Assembly: GCF_900112425.1 (NCBI RefSeq)
Contig: NZ_FOLP01000004.1
Coordinates: 1-64,000 of the forward strand
Length of the DNA stretch: 64,000 nucleotides
Direction: 5' to 3'
Source of the DNA: Variovorax sp. OK212
GTDB lineage: Bacteria; Pseudomonadota; Gammaproteobacteria; Burkholderiales; Burkholderiaceae_C
Below the pieces are notes generated by a model that did no database searches, was not told the DNA's origin, and was given only the letters and a program-made list of their open reading frames with translations. This document shows, one piece after another, positions 11,390 through 22,358 of this stretch (within the stretch, counting starts at the first letter, position 1; each line of letters begins with the position of its first letter). A program made the translations under genes and the position numbers.

Positions 11390-11403
11390 CTTGTCTAGAC
11401 AGC
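11390..11403. promoter_or_regulatory. HutC-type operator 1 (importer promoter)
   Basis: CTTGTCTAGACAGC has the perfect palindromic core TGTCTAGACA (11392-11401). It aligns position by position with the two other sites at 11455-11468 and 14996-15009. The shared pattern CTTGT(A/C)TA(G/T)ACAG matches known HutC recognition sequences. Confidence 0.75.
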
Positions 11404-11408
11404 AAATC

Positions 11409-11433
11409 GGTGCATTTCCTAAGGAAATGCACC
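11409..11433. repeat. 25-bp perfect palindrome between two HutC-type sites
   Basis: The 12-base arm GGTGCATTTCCT (11409-11420) is followed by one A and then its exact complement AGGAAATGCACC (11422-11433). There is no T tract, so it is not an ordinary terminator. It is more likely a second operator or a cruciform, centred about 24 bases from operator 1 and 41 from operator 2. Confidence 0.8.
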
Positions 11434-11454
11434 AAAAATGACCTTTCGGGTTAT

Positions 11455-11468
11455 CCTGTATATACAAG
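11455..11468. promoter_or_regulatory. HutC-type operator 2 (importer promoter)
   Basis: CCTGTATATACAAG has the perfect core TGTATATACA. Read on the minus strand it is CTTGTATATACAGG, nearly identical to the hutH site. It lies about 95 bases before the binding-protein start codon, a typical position for a repressor site. Confidence 0.8.
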
Positions 11469-11560
11469 TTGGGGCGCTTGGCAACAATGCGAGGCGTGCG
11501 CAGCCCGGCCACCGAGGCGCGCCGCCGAGCCATCTCTCAAGAACAGAACCAGGAGTACCC

Positions 11561-12529
11561 ATGGTCAAGACGGTAGTTGTGAAAGTCGCTTCGCTGCTGG
11601 CAGCCGGTGCATGTGCAGCGGGCATGGCCCAGACGGCCGCCGCCCAGGAAACGAAGATTGCGCTCGGCATGTCCGGCTGGACCGGCTTCGCGCCGCTGTC
11701 GCTGGCCGACAAGGCGGGGATCTTCAAGAAGAACGGGCTCGACGTCGACCTCAAGATGATCCCGCAGAAGGACCGCCACCTGGCGCTGGCCTCCGGCGCG
11801 ATCCAGTGCGCGGCCACCACGGTGGAAACGCACGTGGCCTGGAATGCCAACGGCGTGCCCATCGTGCAGATCTTCCAGATGGACAAGTCCTACGGCGCCG
11901 ACGGCCTCGCGGTGCGCGGCGACGTCAGCAAGTTCTCCGACCTCAAGGGCAAGACCATCGGCGTGGACGCGCCCGGCACCGCGCCTTACTTCGGCCTGGC
12001 CTGGATGCTCAACAAGAACGGCATGACGCTGAAGGACGTGAAGACCACCACGCTGTCGCCGCAAGCCTCCGCCCAAGCCTTCGTGGCCGGCCAGAACGAC
12101 GCCGCCATGACCTACGAGCCGTATCTTTCGACCGTGCGCGCCAACCCCGCCGCCGGCAAGATCCTGGCCACCACGCTCGACTACCCCATGGTGATGGACA
12201 CCGTCGGCTGCGCGCCCACCTGGCTCAAGGCCAACGCCAAGGCCGCCGCCGCGCTCACCAAGTCGTACTTCGAGGCGCTCGACATGATCAAGGCCGAGCC
12301 CGAGAAGTCGAACGAGCTCATGGGCTCGGCCGTGAAGCAGAGCGGCGAGCAGTTCGCCAAGTCGTCGGCCTTCCTGCGCTGGCAGGACAAGGCGGCCAAC
12401 CAGAAGTTCTTCGCGGGCGAGCTCACCAGCTTCATGAAGGAAGCCGCCCCCATCCTTCTGGAAGCCGGCGTGATCCGCAAGGCGCCCGAAGACTTCGCCG
12501 CGACCTTCGATGCAAGCTTCGTCAAGTAA
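11561..12529 (+). CDS. ABC transporter substrate-binding protein, NitT/TauT type (histidine or related, inferred)
   Basis: 322 residues from ATG 11561 (AGGAG 5 bases upstream), with a Sec signal peptide ending around AAAQ-ET (residues 29-31). The mature part is a type II periplasmic binding protein of the SsuA/TauA/NMT1 kind, with the opening IALGMSGWTGFAPLSLADKAGIF split over the usual strands and the KGKTIGV-like segment LKGKTIGVDAPG. Family members bind sulfonates, nitrate, pyrimidine precursors and others. Adjacency to hutC and the HutC-type operators point to histidine, urocanate or a histidine derivative here. The ligand is not readable from sequence. Confidence 0.85.
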   Translation: MVKTVVVKVASLLAAGACAAGMAQTAAAQETKIALGMSGWTGFAPLSLADKAGIFKKNGLDVDLKMIPQKDRHLALASGAIQCAATTVETHVAWNANGVPIVQIFQMDKSYGADGLAVRGDVSKFSDLKGKTIGVDAPGTAPYFGLAWMLNKNGMTLKDVKTTTLSPQASAQAFVAGQNDAAMTYEPYLSTVRANPAAGKILATTLDYPMVMDTVGCAPTWLKANAKAAAALTKSYFEALDMIKAEPEKSNELMGSAVKQSGEQFAKSSAFLRWQDKAANQKFFAGELTSFMKEAAPILLEAGVIRKAPEDFAATFDASFVK

Positions 12530-13399
12530 GGCGCTTCCGCAGGTGGCGCCCGCCGCTTCCGCCGCTCCAGCCGCTGCGGCGGCGGTGCCTGCGCAGGCCG
12601 CCTCCTTCAAGCCCGCACGCCGGCGCGGCCTCGCGCCGCTCGAGCCCATCGGCACGCGTGCGCGCGTGCTGCTGGGGCTCGCCTTCTTCGTTGCCTTCGT
12701 GCTGGTGTGGGCCCTTGCCACGCTGGGCGGCTTCGTGCCGCCGACCTTCCTCGCGAGCCCGCCGACCATGGTCAAGGAGGGCTGGCTGCTGTTCACCGAG
12801 TACGGTTTCCTGGGCGACATCGGCATGACCGTGTGGCGCGTGTTCGGCGGCTTCCTGCTGGCGGCCGTGTTCGCGGTGCCCTTGGGCATCGCCATGGGCA
12901 CCTGGAAGGCCGTGGAGGCCTTCTTCGAGCCCTTCGTGTCCTTCTGCCGCTACCTGCCGGCCTCGGCCTTCATTCCGCTGCTGATCCTGTGGGCCGGCCT
13001 GGGCGAGATGCAGAAGCTGCTGGTGATCTTCATCGGCTCGTTCTTCCAGATCGTGCTGATGGTGGCCGTGACGGTGGGCGGCGCGCGGCGCGACCTCGTC
13101 GAGGCCGCCTACACGCTGGGCGCCAACAGCCGCGGCATCGTGGCGCGCGTGCTCATTCCGGGCGCCGCACCGGGCATCGCCGAAACGCTGCGCCTGGTGC
13201 TCGGCTGGGCCTGGACCTACGTGATCGTGGCGGAGCTGATCGGCTCCTCCTCGGGCATCGGCCACATGATCACCGACAGCCAGGCGTTGCTGAACACCGG
13301 CCAGATCATCTTCGGCATCATCGTGATCGGCGTCATCGGCCTGCTGTCCGACTTCGCTTTCAAGGCCTTGAACCGCCGCCTGTTCGCATGGAGCACGCT

Positions 13400-13403
<4 letters not shown>
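12510..13403 (+). CDS. ABC transporter permease, NitT/TauT type
   Basis: 297 residues. The start codon lies 20 bases inside the binding-protein gene, so the two are probably translationally coupled. The first ~45 residues are an unusual Ala/Pro-rich cytoplasmic extension. About six membrane helices follow, from residue ~52 (VLLGLAFFVAFVLVWALATL). The cytoplasmic EAA loop (EAAYTLGANSRGIVARVLIP) that contacts the ATPase is intact. It forms an importer with the genes on either side. Confidence 0.92.
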
Positions 13404-14209
<806 letters not shown>

Positions 14210-14216
14210 AAGCCAG

Positions 14217-14954
14217 ATGAAACGCGACCTGCCGACCCTCGCGCTCTACGCGCAAGTCAAGGATCACATCTCCCGCAAGATCCAGGACGGCACGTGGCCG
14301 CCCGGCCACCGCCTGCCGTCCGAGCACGAACTGGTCGCCCAGTTCGGCATGGCGCGCATGACGGTGAACCGCGCGCTGCGCGAGCTGGTGGAGCAGGGGC
14401 GCATCGTGCGCGTGGCCGGTGTCGGCAGCTTCGTGGCCGAGAACAAGCCGCAGTCCACGCTGCTGCAGATCGCCAACATCGCCAGCGAGATCCGCCAGCG
14501 CGGGCACGACTACCGCTGCGACATGATCGAGGTCGAGCGCCTGGCCGCCTCGCCCGACGTGGCCGCGTGGCTCGACATGCGCGCCGGCACCTCGGTGTTC
14601 CACAGCGTGTGCCTGCACCTGGAAAACGGCACGCCCGTGCAGCTTGAGGAGCGCTACGTCAACCCGCAGGTGGTGCCCGACTACCTCGAGCAGGACTTCG
14701 CCGCCATGCCGCCCAGCGAGTACCTGGTGCGCAACGTGCCCTTCGACCAGATCGAGCACGTGGTCGACGCGGTGCTGCCCAACCAGGAGCAGGCCGACAG
14801 GCTCGCCATGGCGCCCACCGACCCCTGCCTGCTGCTCACGCGCCGCACCTGGACACGCAACATCCCCGTGACCTGGGTGCGCTGCCTGCACCCCGCTTCG
14901 CGCTACAGCCTGGGCAGCCGCTTCAAGGCCGACGGCAACGCCACCTTCGGCTGA
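14217..14954 (+). CDS. hutC: Histidine utilization repressor HutC (GntR family, UTRA domain)
   Basis: 245 residues. An N-terminal winged helix of the GntR type (LPSEHELVAQFGMARMTVNR, residues ~30-50) is followed by a UTRA ligand-binding domain (~95-235). HutC proteins bind urocanate and then release hut operators. It is the fourth gene after the HutC-type sites at 11390 and 11455 and lies directly before the hutH site, so autoregulation with the importer is likely. AGCC..AGATG gives only a weak ribosome site, consistent with coupling to the upstream gene 7 bases away. Confidence 0.93.
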   Translation: MKRDLPTLALYAQVKDHISRKIQDGTWPPGHRLPSEHELVAQFGMARMTVNRALRELVEQGRIVRVAGVGSFVAENKPQSTLLQIANIASEIRQRGHDYRCDMIEVERLAASPDVAAWLDMRAGTSVFHSVCLHLENGTPVQLEERYVNPQVVPDYLEQDFAAMPPSEYLVRNVPFDQIEHVVDAVLPNQEQADRLAMAPTDPCLLLTRRTWTRNIPVTWVRCLHPASRYSLGSRFKADGNATFG

Positions 14955-14995
14955 TTTTTTCGTCCACGAAGACCGATCGTTTTCTCTCGCCCCTA

Positions 14996-15009
14996 CTTGT
15001 ATAGACAGG
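14996..15009. promoter_or_regulatory. HutC-type operator 3 (hutH promoter/leader)
   Basis: CTTGTATAGACAGG differs by one base from operator 2 read in the same orientation. It ends only 5 bases before the hutH ATG, so a bound repressor would block both transcription and the leader. The TTG inside this site is in frame with hutH, but the operator role makes it an unlikely start. Confidence 0.8.
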
Positions 15010-15014
15010 CTCAC

Positions 15015-16574
15015 ATGACAAGCACATCCACCACCTCCTCCCCAGCCCTCTTGACCCTCACGCCCGGCCAGGTCGACCTGGCGATGCTGCGACGCATCCA
15101 GGCCGGTGGCGTGCGGCTGTCGCTCGATGCGTCGGTGCGCGACGGCATGCTTCGCGCCGAAGCCGCCGTGCGCCACATCGTGGAGAACGACCAAGTGGTC
15201 TACGGCATCAACACCGGCTTCGGCAAGCTGGCCAGCACGCGCATCGGCAACGACCATCTGGCCGAGCTGCAGCGCAACCTGGTGCTGTCGCACAGCGTGG
15301 GCACGGGCGAGCCGCTGGCCGCGCCGGTGGTGCGCATGGTGCTCGCGACCAAGGCCGTGAGCCTGGCGCGCGGCCACTCGGGCGTGCGGCCCGCGCTGGT
15401 CGATGCGCTGCTGGCGCTGTTCAACGCGGGCGTCGTGCCGAGCATTCCGTGCAAGGGCTCGGTCGGTGCGTCGGGCGACCTGGCGCCGCTCGCGCACATG
15501 GCCTGCGTGCTGATCGGCGAAGGCGAGGCGACCCTGGCCGACGGCAAGGTGGTCGGCGGCGCCGAAGCCATGCGCAGCATCGGCCTCGAACCCTTCGTGC
15601 TCGGCCCCAAGGAAGGCCTGGCGCTGCTCAACGGCACGCAGGTGTCGACGGCGCTGGCGCTGTTCGGCCTGTTCGGCGCGGAAGACGTGTTCGCCTCGTC
15701 GCTGATGTCGGGCGCGCTGTCGCTCGAAGCCATCCAGGGCTCGATCAAGCCCTTCGACGCGCGCATCCACGCCGCGCGCGGCCAGCTGGGCCAGATCGCC
15801 GTGGCCGGTGCCGTGCGCGCGCTGCTCGACGGCAGCGAGATCGTGCCCTCGCACGCCGACTGCGGCCGCGTGCAGGACCCGTATTCGGTGCGCTGCATCC
15901 CGCAGGTGATGGGCGCCTGCCTCGACAACCTCGCGCACGCCTCGCGCGTGCTGGTCATCGAAGCCAACGCCGCGTCGGACAACCCGCTGGTGTTCGTCGA
16001 CACCGGCGAGGTGATCTCCGGCGGCAACTTCCACGCCGAACCCGTCGCCTTCGCGGCCGACATCATCGCGCTGGCCATCAGCGAAGTGGGCGCCATCGCC
16101 GAACGCCGCATCGCGCTGCTGCTCGACACGGGCCTCTCGGGCCTGCCGCCGTTCCTGGTGCGCGACGGCGGCCTCAACTCGGGCTTCATGATCGCGCAGG
16201 TCACCGCTGCCGCCCTGGCTTCGGAGAACAAGTCGCTCGCGCATCCCGCCAGCGTCGACAGCCTGCCCACCTCGGCCAACCAGGAAGACCATGTGTCGAT
16301 GGCCACCTTCGCGGGCCGCCGCCTGGGCGACATGGTCAACAACACCGCCGTGGTGGTCGGCATCGAGGCCATGGCCGCCGCGCAAGGCATCGAACTCAAG
16401 CGCGGGCTCAAGAGTTCCCCTTTGGTGGAGGCCGAGTTCGCCGCCATCCGCCAGAAGGTCGCGTTCCTGGAGCGCGACCGCTACCTCGCGCCCGACATCG
16501 AAGCCATGCGCCAGTGGGCGCTGGCGGCCGAGCTGCCGGCCGCGCTGCTCGACATCCTGCCCAGTCACTCGTAA
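15015..16574 (+). CDS. hutH: Histidine ammonia-lyase
   Basis: 519 residues, cytosolic; removes ammonia from L-histidine to give urocanate, the first step of histidine breakdown. The Ala152-Ser153-Gly154 triplet in [14 protein letters not shown] cyclises to the MIO electrophile. The N-terminal [11 protein letters not shown] substrate segment and the C-terminal [11 protein letters not shown] segment are typical. ATG 15015 lies just behind the HutC-type site and has only a weak ribosome site (ACAGG). hutU follows after 28 bases. Confidence 0.97.
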   Translation: MTSTSTTSSPALLTLTPGQVDLAMLRRIQAGGVRLSLDASVRDGMLRAEAAVRHIVENDQVVYGINTGFGKLASTRIGNDHLAELQRNLVLSHSVGTGEPLAAPVVRMVLATKAVSLARGHSGVRPALVDALLALFNAGVVPSIPCKGSVGASGDLAPLAHMACVLIGEGEATLADGKVVGGAEAMRSIGLEPFVLGPKEGLALLNGTQVSTALALFGLFGAEDVFASSLMSGALSLEAIQGSIKPFDARIHAARGQLGQIAVAGAVRALLDGSEIVPSHADCGRVQDPYSVRCIPQVMGACLDNLAHASRVLVIEANAASDNPLVFVDTGEVISGGNFHAEPVAFAADIIALAISEVGAIAERRIALLLDTGLSGLPPFLVRDGGLNSGFMIAQVTAAALASENKSLAHPASVDSLPTSANQEDHVSMATFAGRRLGDMVNNTAVVVGIEAMAAAQGIELKRGLKSSPLVEAEFAAIRQKVAFLERDRYLAPDIEAMRQWALAAELPAALLDILPSHS

Positions 16575-16602
16575 AACCTCACCCGATTAGGAGAACCACG
16601 CC

Positions 16603-18329
<1,727 letters not shown>

Positions 18330-18330
<1 letters not shown>

Positions 18331-19193
18331 TGGCGGGCGCCGCGCTCCCCGACGCCATGGAACTGCGGCGCCGCGTGCAGGCGCGCGTGGATGCGTGTGT
18401 GGGCGACGCGCTGGTCGCGCAGTTCCAGCGCGACGGCGCGGTCTGCATCCGCCAGCTGCTCACGGCCGACGAACTGGCGCTGCTGCGCGACGGCATCGAG
18501 GCCAATCTGGCCGCGCCCAGCCCGCGCGCCAAGGTGGCGAGCCGGCCCGACGACCCGGGCCGCTTTTTTGAAGACTTCTGCAACTGGCAGGACATCGACG
18601 CCTTTCGCCGCTTCATCTTCGAGGCGCCGCTCGCGCCATTGGCGCAGCGGCTCATGGGCTCGAACACGGTGCGGCTGTACCACGACCACCTGCTCGTGAA
18701 GGAGCCCGGCACGCGCCAGCGCACGCCCTGGCACCAGGACCAGCCGTACTACAACATCGAGGGCGAGCAGAACGTCAGCATGTGGATTCCGGTCGATCCG
18801 GTGTCGCGCGCCGCCACGCTCGAGTTCGTGGCCGGCTCCCACAAGGGGCCGTGGCTCATGCCGCGCACCTTCATGGACAACCACGCCAAGTGGTTCCCCG
18901 AAGGCAGCCTGCAGGACCTGCCCGACATCGAGGGCGCGCGCGAGCGCTTTCCCATCGTCGGCTGGAACATCGAGCCCGGCGATTTCGTCTGCTTCCACAT
19001 GCTCACGCTGCATGCGGCGGCCGGTGTGGAGGGGCCGGACCGGCGCCGCGTGTTCTCGGTGCGCTTCCTGGGCGACGACATCCGCCACGCGCCGCGCAGC
19101 TGGAAGACCTCGCCCGATTTTCCCGGGCTGGCCGAGAGCTTGCCGGCGGGCGCGCCGATGGACGACGCACGCTTTCCTCTGCTGGTGGGCTGA
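18330..19193 (+). CDS. Phytanoyl-CoA dioxygenase (PhyH) family Fe(II)/2-oxoglutarate oxygenase
   Basis: 287 residues from ATG 18330, sharing ATGA with the hutU stop. The double-stranded beta-helix iron ligands are visible: His135 and Asp137 in WHQDQPYYN and His228 in LTLHAAAG. An arginine in DRRRVFSVRF would bind 2-oxoglutarate. Family members hydroxylate small molecules (acyl-CoA, ectoine, amino acids and natural products). It is not part of the textbook histidine pathway. Its coupling to hutU suggests a histidine- or urocanate-related substrate, or an N-methylated or otherwise modified histidine, but this is inference. Confidence 0.85.
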
Positions 19194-19242
19194 GCCCGGC
19201 GCGCATTCGGGTAAGACGAAGGTAGAAAGAAAAAACGCAGCC

Positions 19243-19261
19243 ATTCCCACTCGTTGGGAAT
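19243..19261. promoter_or_regulatory. Inverted repeat upstream of the IclR gene, candidate operator
   Basis: ATTCCCA (19243-19249) and TGGGAAT (19255-19261) form a perfect 7-bp inverted repeat with a 5-base spacer, 77 bases before the IclR-family start codon. Size and symmetry fit an IclR-type operator, perhaps autoregulatory. It is also followed by TAAAGG, so part of it may overlap a promoter. Confidence 0.5.
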
Positions 19262-19337
19262 AAAGGCTTGGAAGTGAGAACGGCGAGCAAGATACTGCAC
19301 GCCGGCTCCACTTTCGACATCCCTGCGACTGCTTCCG

Positions 19338-20081
19338 ATGACGCCTCCGACCGACGCTCCCGCCCAGAACGCTCATAGCGACCGCGCGCTGTTCGTGCTG
19401 TCGGTGCTGGCGCAGAGCAAGACGGCGATGACGGCGGCCGAGCTGGTGCAGGCCACCGGCCTGTCGCAGAGCACGCTGTACCGGCAGGTCGCCACGCTGC
19501 GGCGCTGGGGCTTCGTGATGGAGTCGGACGGGCGCTACTCGCCGGGCCCGGTGAGCGTGCAGCTCGCCAGCGGCTTCGACGGCAACTCCGACCTCGTGAT
19601 GGCCGCGCGCGCCGACATGCGGGTGCTGGCCCGGCAAAGCCATGAAAGCGTGGCGCTGCTCATTCTGGTGAACGAACGCGTCGTGTGCCTGGAGATGATC
19701 GACAGCGAACAGTCGCTGCGCTGCTCCTTCGACCGCGGCCGCAGCGTGCCCGCGCGCGACGGCGCCAGCGCCAAGTGCCTGATGGCCCACCTGCCGGCGG
19801 ACCAGCGCGACGCCCTGCTCGAAGGCCTCGACGAAAGCCCCGAGCGCCACGCCGAGCGTGCCGCCGAACTCGATGCCATCCGCGAAGCCGGCCATGCCGT
19901 GACGCACGGCGAGGTCGACGCCGGCGTGTGGGGCGCGAGCGCGCCGGTGCTGGCATCGGGGCGGCGCCTGCGCGGCGCGATCACGCTCATGGCGCCGCTC
20001 ACGCGCGTCGAGGGCATGGAAGCTGCATTGCTCCACATGACCGTCGTCACGGCGGCCCGCATCTCCCGCGCCCTGCAGTAG
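19338..20081 (+). CDS. IclR-family transcriptional regulator
   Basis: 247 residues. The N-terminal winged helix (AAELVQATGLSQSTLYRQVATL, spanning roughly residues 34-55) is followed by an IclR effector domain with LILVNERVVCLEMIDS and a SAKCLMAHLP segment. It is located between the hutU/PhyH end and the polar amino acid importer, all on the same strand. It probably controls the importer or the downstream hutD-I-F-G genes; its effector is unknown. The start has no clear ribosome site. Confidence 0.88.
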   Translation: MTPPTDAPAQNAHSDRALFVLSVLAQSKTAMTAAELVQATGLSQSTLYRQVATLRRWGFVMESDGRYSPGPVSVQLASGFDGNSDLVMAARADMRVLARQSHESVALLILVNERVVCLEMIDSEQSLRCSFDRGRSVPARDGASAKCLMAHLPADQRDALLEGLDESPERHAERAAELDAIREAGHAVTHGEVDAGVWGASAPVLASGRRLRGAITLMAPLTRVEGMEAALLHMTVVTAARISRALQ

Positions 20082-20128
20082 TCGCGCGCTGCCTTTTTCC
20101 TTCCCTTCAGTCTCACGAAAGCCTCACC

Positions 20129-20881
20129 ATGAACACCCGCCGCACCCTCGTCGCAGCCGCCCTTTCCAGCCTTGCCTTCCTCGGCCTTGCCGGCAATGCC
20201 ATGGCACAGGGCGAGCCGCTGCGCGTCGCCACCGACGCCACCTTCCCGCCCATGGAGTTCGTGGAGAACGGCAAGCGCACCGGTTTCGACGTGGAGCTGG
20301 TCGAAGCCGTCGGCAAGACGCTGGGCCGCAAGATCGAGTGGATCGACATCGACTTCAAGGGCCTCGTGCCGGGCCTGATCTCCAAGCGCTTCGACATGGC
20401 CGTCTCGGGCATCTACATCACCGACGAACGCAAGAAGGTCGTCGACTTCACCGTGCCGTACTACGCGGGCGGCCTGGTCGTGATGGTGAAGGACGGCAAC
20501 ACCGCCATCAAGACGCCGGCCGACATCAACGGCAAGAAGGTCAGCGTGCAGGTGGGCACCAAGTCGGTTTCCTTCACGAAGGAAAAGTACCCGCAGGTGC
20601 AGTTGCTGGAAGTCGAGAAGAACCAGGAGATGTTCAACCTGGTGGACATCGGCCGCGCCGACGCCGCCGTGACCGGCAAGCCCGCCGCCTACCAGTACGT
20701 GCGCACGCGCGGCGGCCTGAAGGTGCTGCCCGAGCAGATCACCACCGAGGAATACGGCATGGCCATCCGCAAGGACACGCCCGAGCTCACCAAGGCCGTG
20801 AACGGCGCCATCGACAAGCTCAAGGCCGACGGCACCTACGACCAGATCGTGAAGAAGTGGTTCAGCGCCACGGCCAAGTAA
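20129..20881 (+). CDS. Polar amino acid ABC transporter substrate-binding protein (histidine/lysine/arginine/ornithine-like)
   Basis: 250 residues from ATG 20129, with a Sec signal peptide cleaved after NAMAQ near residue 27. The SBP family 3 core is clear: LRVATDATFPPMEF, GFDVELVEAVGKTLG, ITDERKKVVDFTVPYY and a C-terminal YDQIVKKWF. The family imports polar amino acids. Position within the hut region suggests histidine. A permease gene follows after 15 bases but no ATPase gene is nearby. Confidence 0.92.
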   Translation: MNTRRTLVAAALSSLAFLGLAGNAMAQGEPLRVATDATFPPMEFVENGKRTGFDVELVEAVGKTLGRKIEWIDIDFKGLVPGLISKRFDMAVSGIYITDERKKVVDFTVPYYAGGLVVMVKDGNTAIKTPADINGKKVSVQVGTKSVSFTKEKYPQVQLLEVEKNQEMFNLVDIGRADAAVTGKPAAYQYVRTRGGLKVLPEQITTEEYGMAIRKDTPELTKAVNGAIDKLKADGTYDQIVKKWFSATAK

Positions 20882-20896
20882 GCGCGAAGCAGCACC

Positions 20897-21565
20897 ATGG
20901 ATCTCGATTTCTCGCCCGTCTGGACGGGCTGGCCCGACCTGCTGCGCGGCGCGCTCGTCACGGTGGAGATCACCGCGTGCGCGCTGGCGCTGGGCTGCGT
21001 GCTGGGCCTGCTGGTCGGCATCGGCCGGCTGAACCCGAAGCGGCGCTGGATCTACGGCGTGTGCACCGCGTACGTGGCCGTCATTCGCGGCACGCCGCTG
21101 CTGGTGCAGCTGTTCATCCTGTTCTTCGGGCTGCCGCACTTCGGCATCCTGCTGCCGGCCTTCCTGTGCGGCGTGCTGGGCCTGGGCGTGTACTCGGGCG
21201 CGTACGTGTCGGAGATCGTGCGCGGCGCGATCCAGTCGATCGACAAGGGCCAGACCATGGCCGCGCAATCGCTGGGCATGACGCCCGGCACGGCCATGCG
21301 CCAGATCGTGCTGCCGCAGGCGGTGGTGCGCATGATTCCGCCGCTGGGCAACGAGTTCATCGCGCTCATCAAGAACTCGGCGCTGGTGTCGCTGCTGACC
21401 ATCCACGACGTGATGCATGAAGGGCAGAAGATCATCAGCGTGTCGTACCGCTCGCTGGAGGTGTACCTGGCGATCGCGCTCGTGTACTTCGTGCTCACGG
21501 GAACGATGACGCTGGTGCTGCGCCACTTCGAGCAGCGGCTGCGCCAAGGCGGGTTGATGCGATGA
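20897..21565 (+). CDS. Polar amino acid ABC transporter permease
   Basis: 222 residues with five or so membrane helices starting at residue ~20. The HisMQ-type signature is present (YVAVIRGTPLLVQLFILFF) together with the EAA-like loop (AAQSLGMTPGTAMRQIVLPQA). It pairs with the preceding binding protein and probably works as a homodimer. No ATP-binding gene follows, so it must borrow one from elsewhere. A REP-like element begins about 25 bases after the stop. Confidence 0.92.
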   Translation: MDLDFSPVWTGWPDLLRGALVTVEITACALALGCVLGLLVGIGRLNPKRRWIYGVCTAYVAVIRGTPLLVQLFILFFGLPHFGILLPAFLCGVLGLGVYSGAYVSEIVRGAIQSIDKGQTMAAQSLGMTPGTAMRQIVLPQAVVRMIPPLGNEFIALIKNSALVSLLTIHDVMHEGQKIISVSYRSLEVYLAIALVYFVLTGTMTLVLRHFEQRLRQGGLMR

Positions 21566-21587
21566 GCGGCGCATCGGCATTTGCATT

Positions 21588-21706
21588 TCTCCCTCCCCTT
21601 CCGGGGGAGGGCAGGGGTGGGGGCACGACGGCCTTCACCCATTCACAGCGCTCGCTGCGCGCTGCCCCCATCCCAGCCTTCCCCCAAAGAGGGAAGGAGC
21701 AAGAAA
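21588..21706. repeat. REP-like double-hairpin element, copy A
   Basis: The left hairpin CCCTCCCC/GGGGAGGG (21591-21611) and the right hairpin CCTTCCC/GGGAAGG (21677-21697) enclose ~65 bases. The inner flanks (GGGGTGGGGGCA and TGCCCCCATCCC) are also complementary, so the whole forms one large imperfect palindrome. It resembles copies at 45960, 52044 and 54538 and lies between the permease gene and hutD. Confidence 0.85.
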
Positions 21707-21716
21707 AGAGATCGCC

Positions 21717-22298
21717 ATGAGCGGCGTACAGCATTTCTCCCGCGCCACGCTGCCCGTCATGCCCTGGAAAAACGGCGGCGGCACCACCCAGGAAATCGCC
21801 AGCTGGCCGCAGGGCGCGGGGCTCGACAGCTTCGGCTGGCGCGTGAGCATCGCCAACATCGCGGCGGCGGGGCCGTTCTCGGTGTTCGCGGGCATCGACC
21901 GCACCATCATGCTGCTGGAGGGCGACGGCGTGCGCCTCTTCACGCACGACGCTCGCATCGACCACCTGCTCGACGTGCCGCACCAGCCCTTCGCCTTCAG
22001 CGGCGACGAGGCCATCGACTGCACGATGTTCGGCGGCGCATCGAACGACTTCAACGTGATGACGCGGCGCGGCCAGTGGCGCGCCGACGTGCGGGTGCTC
22101 GACGGCGCGAGCGCCCTCGAGGCCGCGCCGCACGGTGTGCTGCTGGCCCTGCGCGGCGCGTGGCGCTTGAACGACCAAGCCTTGCGCGAAGGCGAAGGCC
22201 TGCAGTGGGCCGATGCGCCACAGGCGTGGCAAGCGGTGCTCGAGGGATCGGGCGGCAACGATGCGCGACTGATCTCGGTGCGCATCGTGCCGGCCTGA
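21717..22298 (+). CDS. hutD: HutD family protein
   Basis: A 193-residue cupin-like protein conserved in hut loci of proteobacteria. It is proposed, from Pseudomonas work, to act as a governor of hut expression, possibly by binding a pathway metabolite such as formylglutamate. The family opening LPVMPWKNGGGTTQEIA and the segment SIANIAAAGPFSVFAGIDRT are unmistakable. The start lies 11 bases behind REP-like copy A; the only nearby purine-rich stretch (AAGGAG) is part of that element and is too far away to be optimal. Confidence 0.92.
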   Translation: MSGVQHFSRATLPVMPWKNGGGTTQEIASWPQGAGLDSFGWRVSIANIAAAGPFSVFAGIDRTIMLLEGDGVRLFTHDARIDHLLDVPHQPFAFSGDEAIDCTMFGGASNDFNVMTRRGQWRADVRVLDGASALEAAPHGVLLALRGAWRLNDQALREGEGLQWADAPQAWQAVLEGSGGNDARLISVRIVPA

Positions 22299-22303
22299 GC
22301 TGA

Positions 22304-22352
22304 AACAACAACAACAACAACAACGACAACAACGACAACAACGACAGCAAAG
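22304..22352. repeat. CAA/CGACAA simple-sequence repeat
   Basis: About 48 bases of (ACA)n with interspersed GACAAC units fill the gap between hutD and hutI. The stretch is unstructured and purine/C-rich on the + strand. It may act as an unfolded leader that keeps the hutI ribosome site open; length variation between strains is likely. Confidence 0.8.
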
Positions 22353-22358
22353 ACACAG

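Larger units (their letters stand above)
11252..11560. promoter_or_regulatory. Divergent intergenic region recQ / hut-linked importer
   Basis: About 310 bases without a gene. The recQ-proximal 90 bases are purine-rich. The importer-proximal half holds two HutC-type sites and, between them, a long perfect palindrome (each listed separately). It presumably carries the promoters for both directions; I could not assign clear -35/-10 elements. Confidence 0.7.

Noticed and set aside
14997..15014. TTG at 14997 as the hutH start
   Set aside because: It lies within the HutC-type operator and has no ribosome site; the ATG at 15015 gives the usual family N-terminus.
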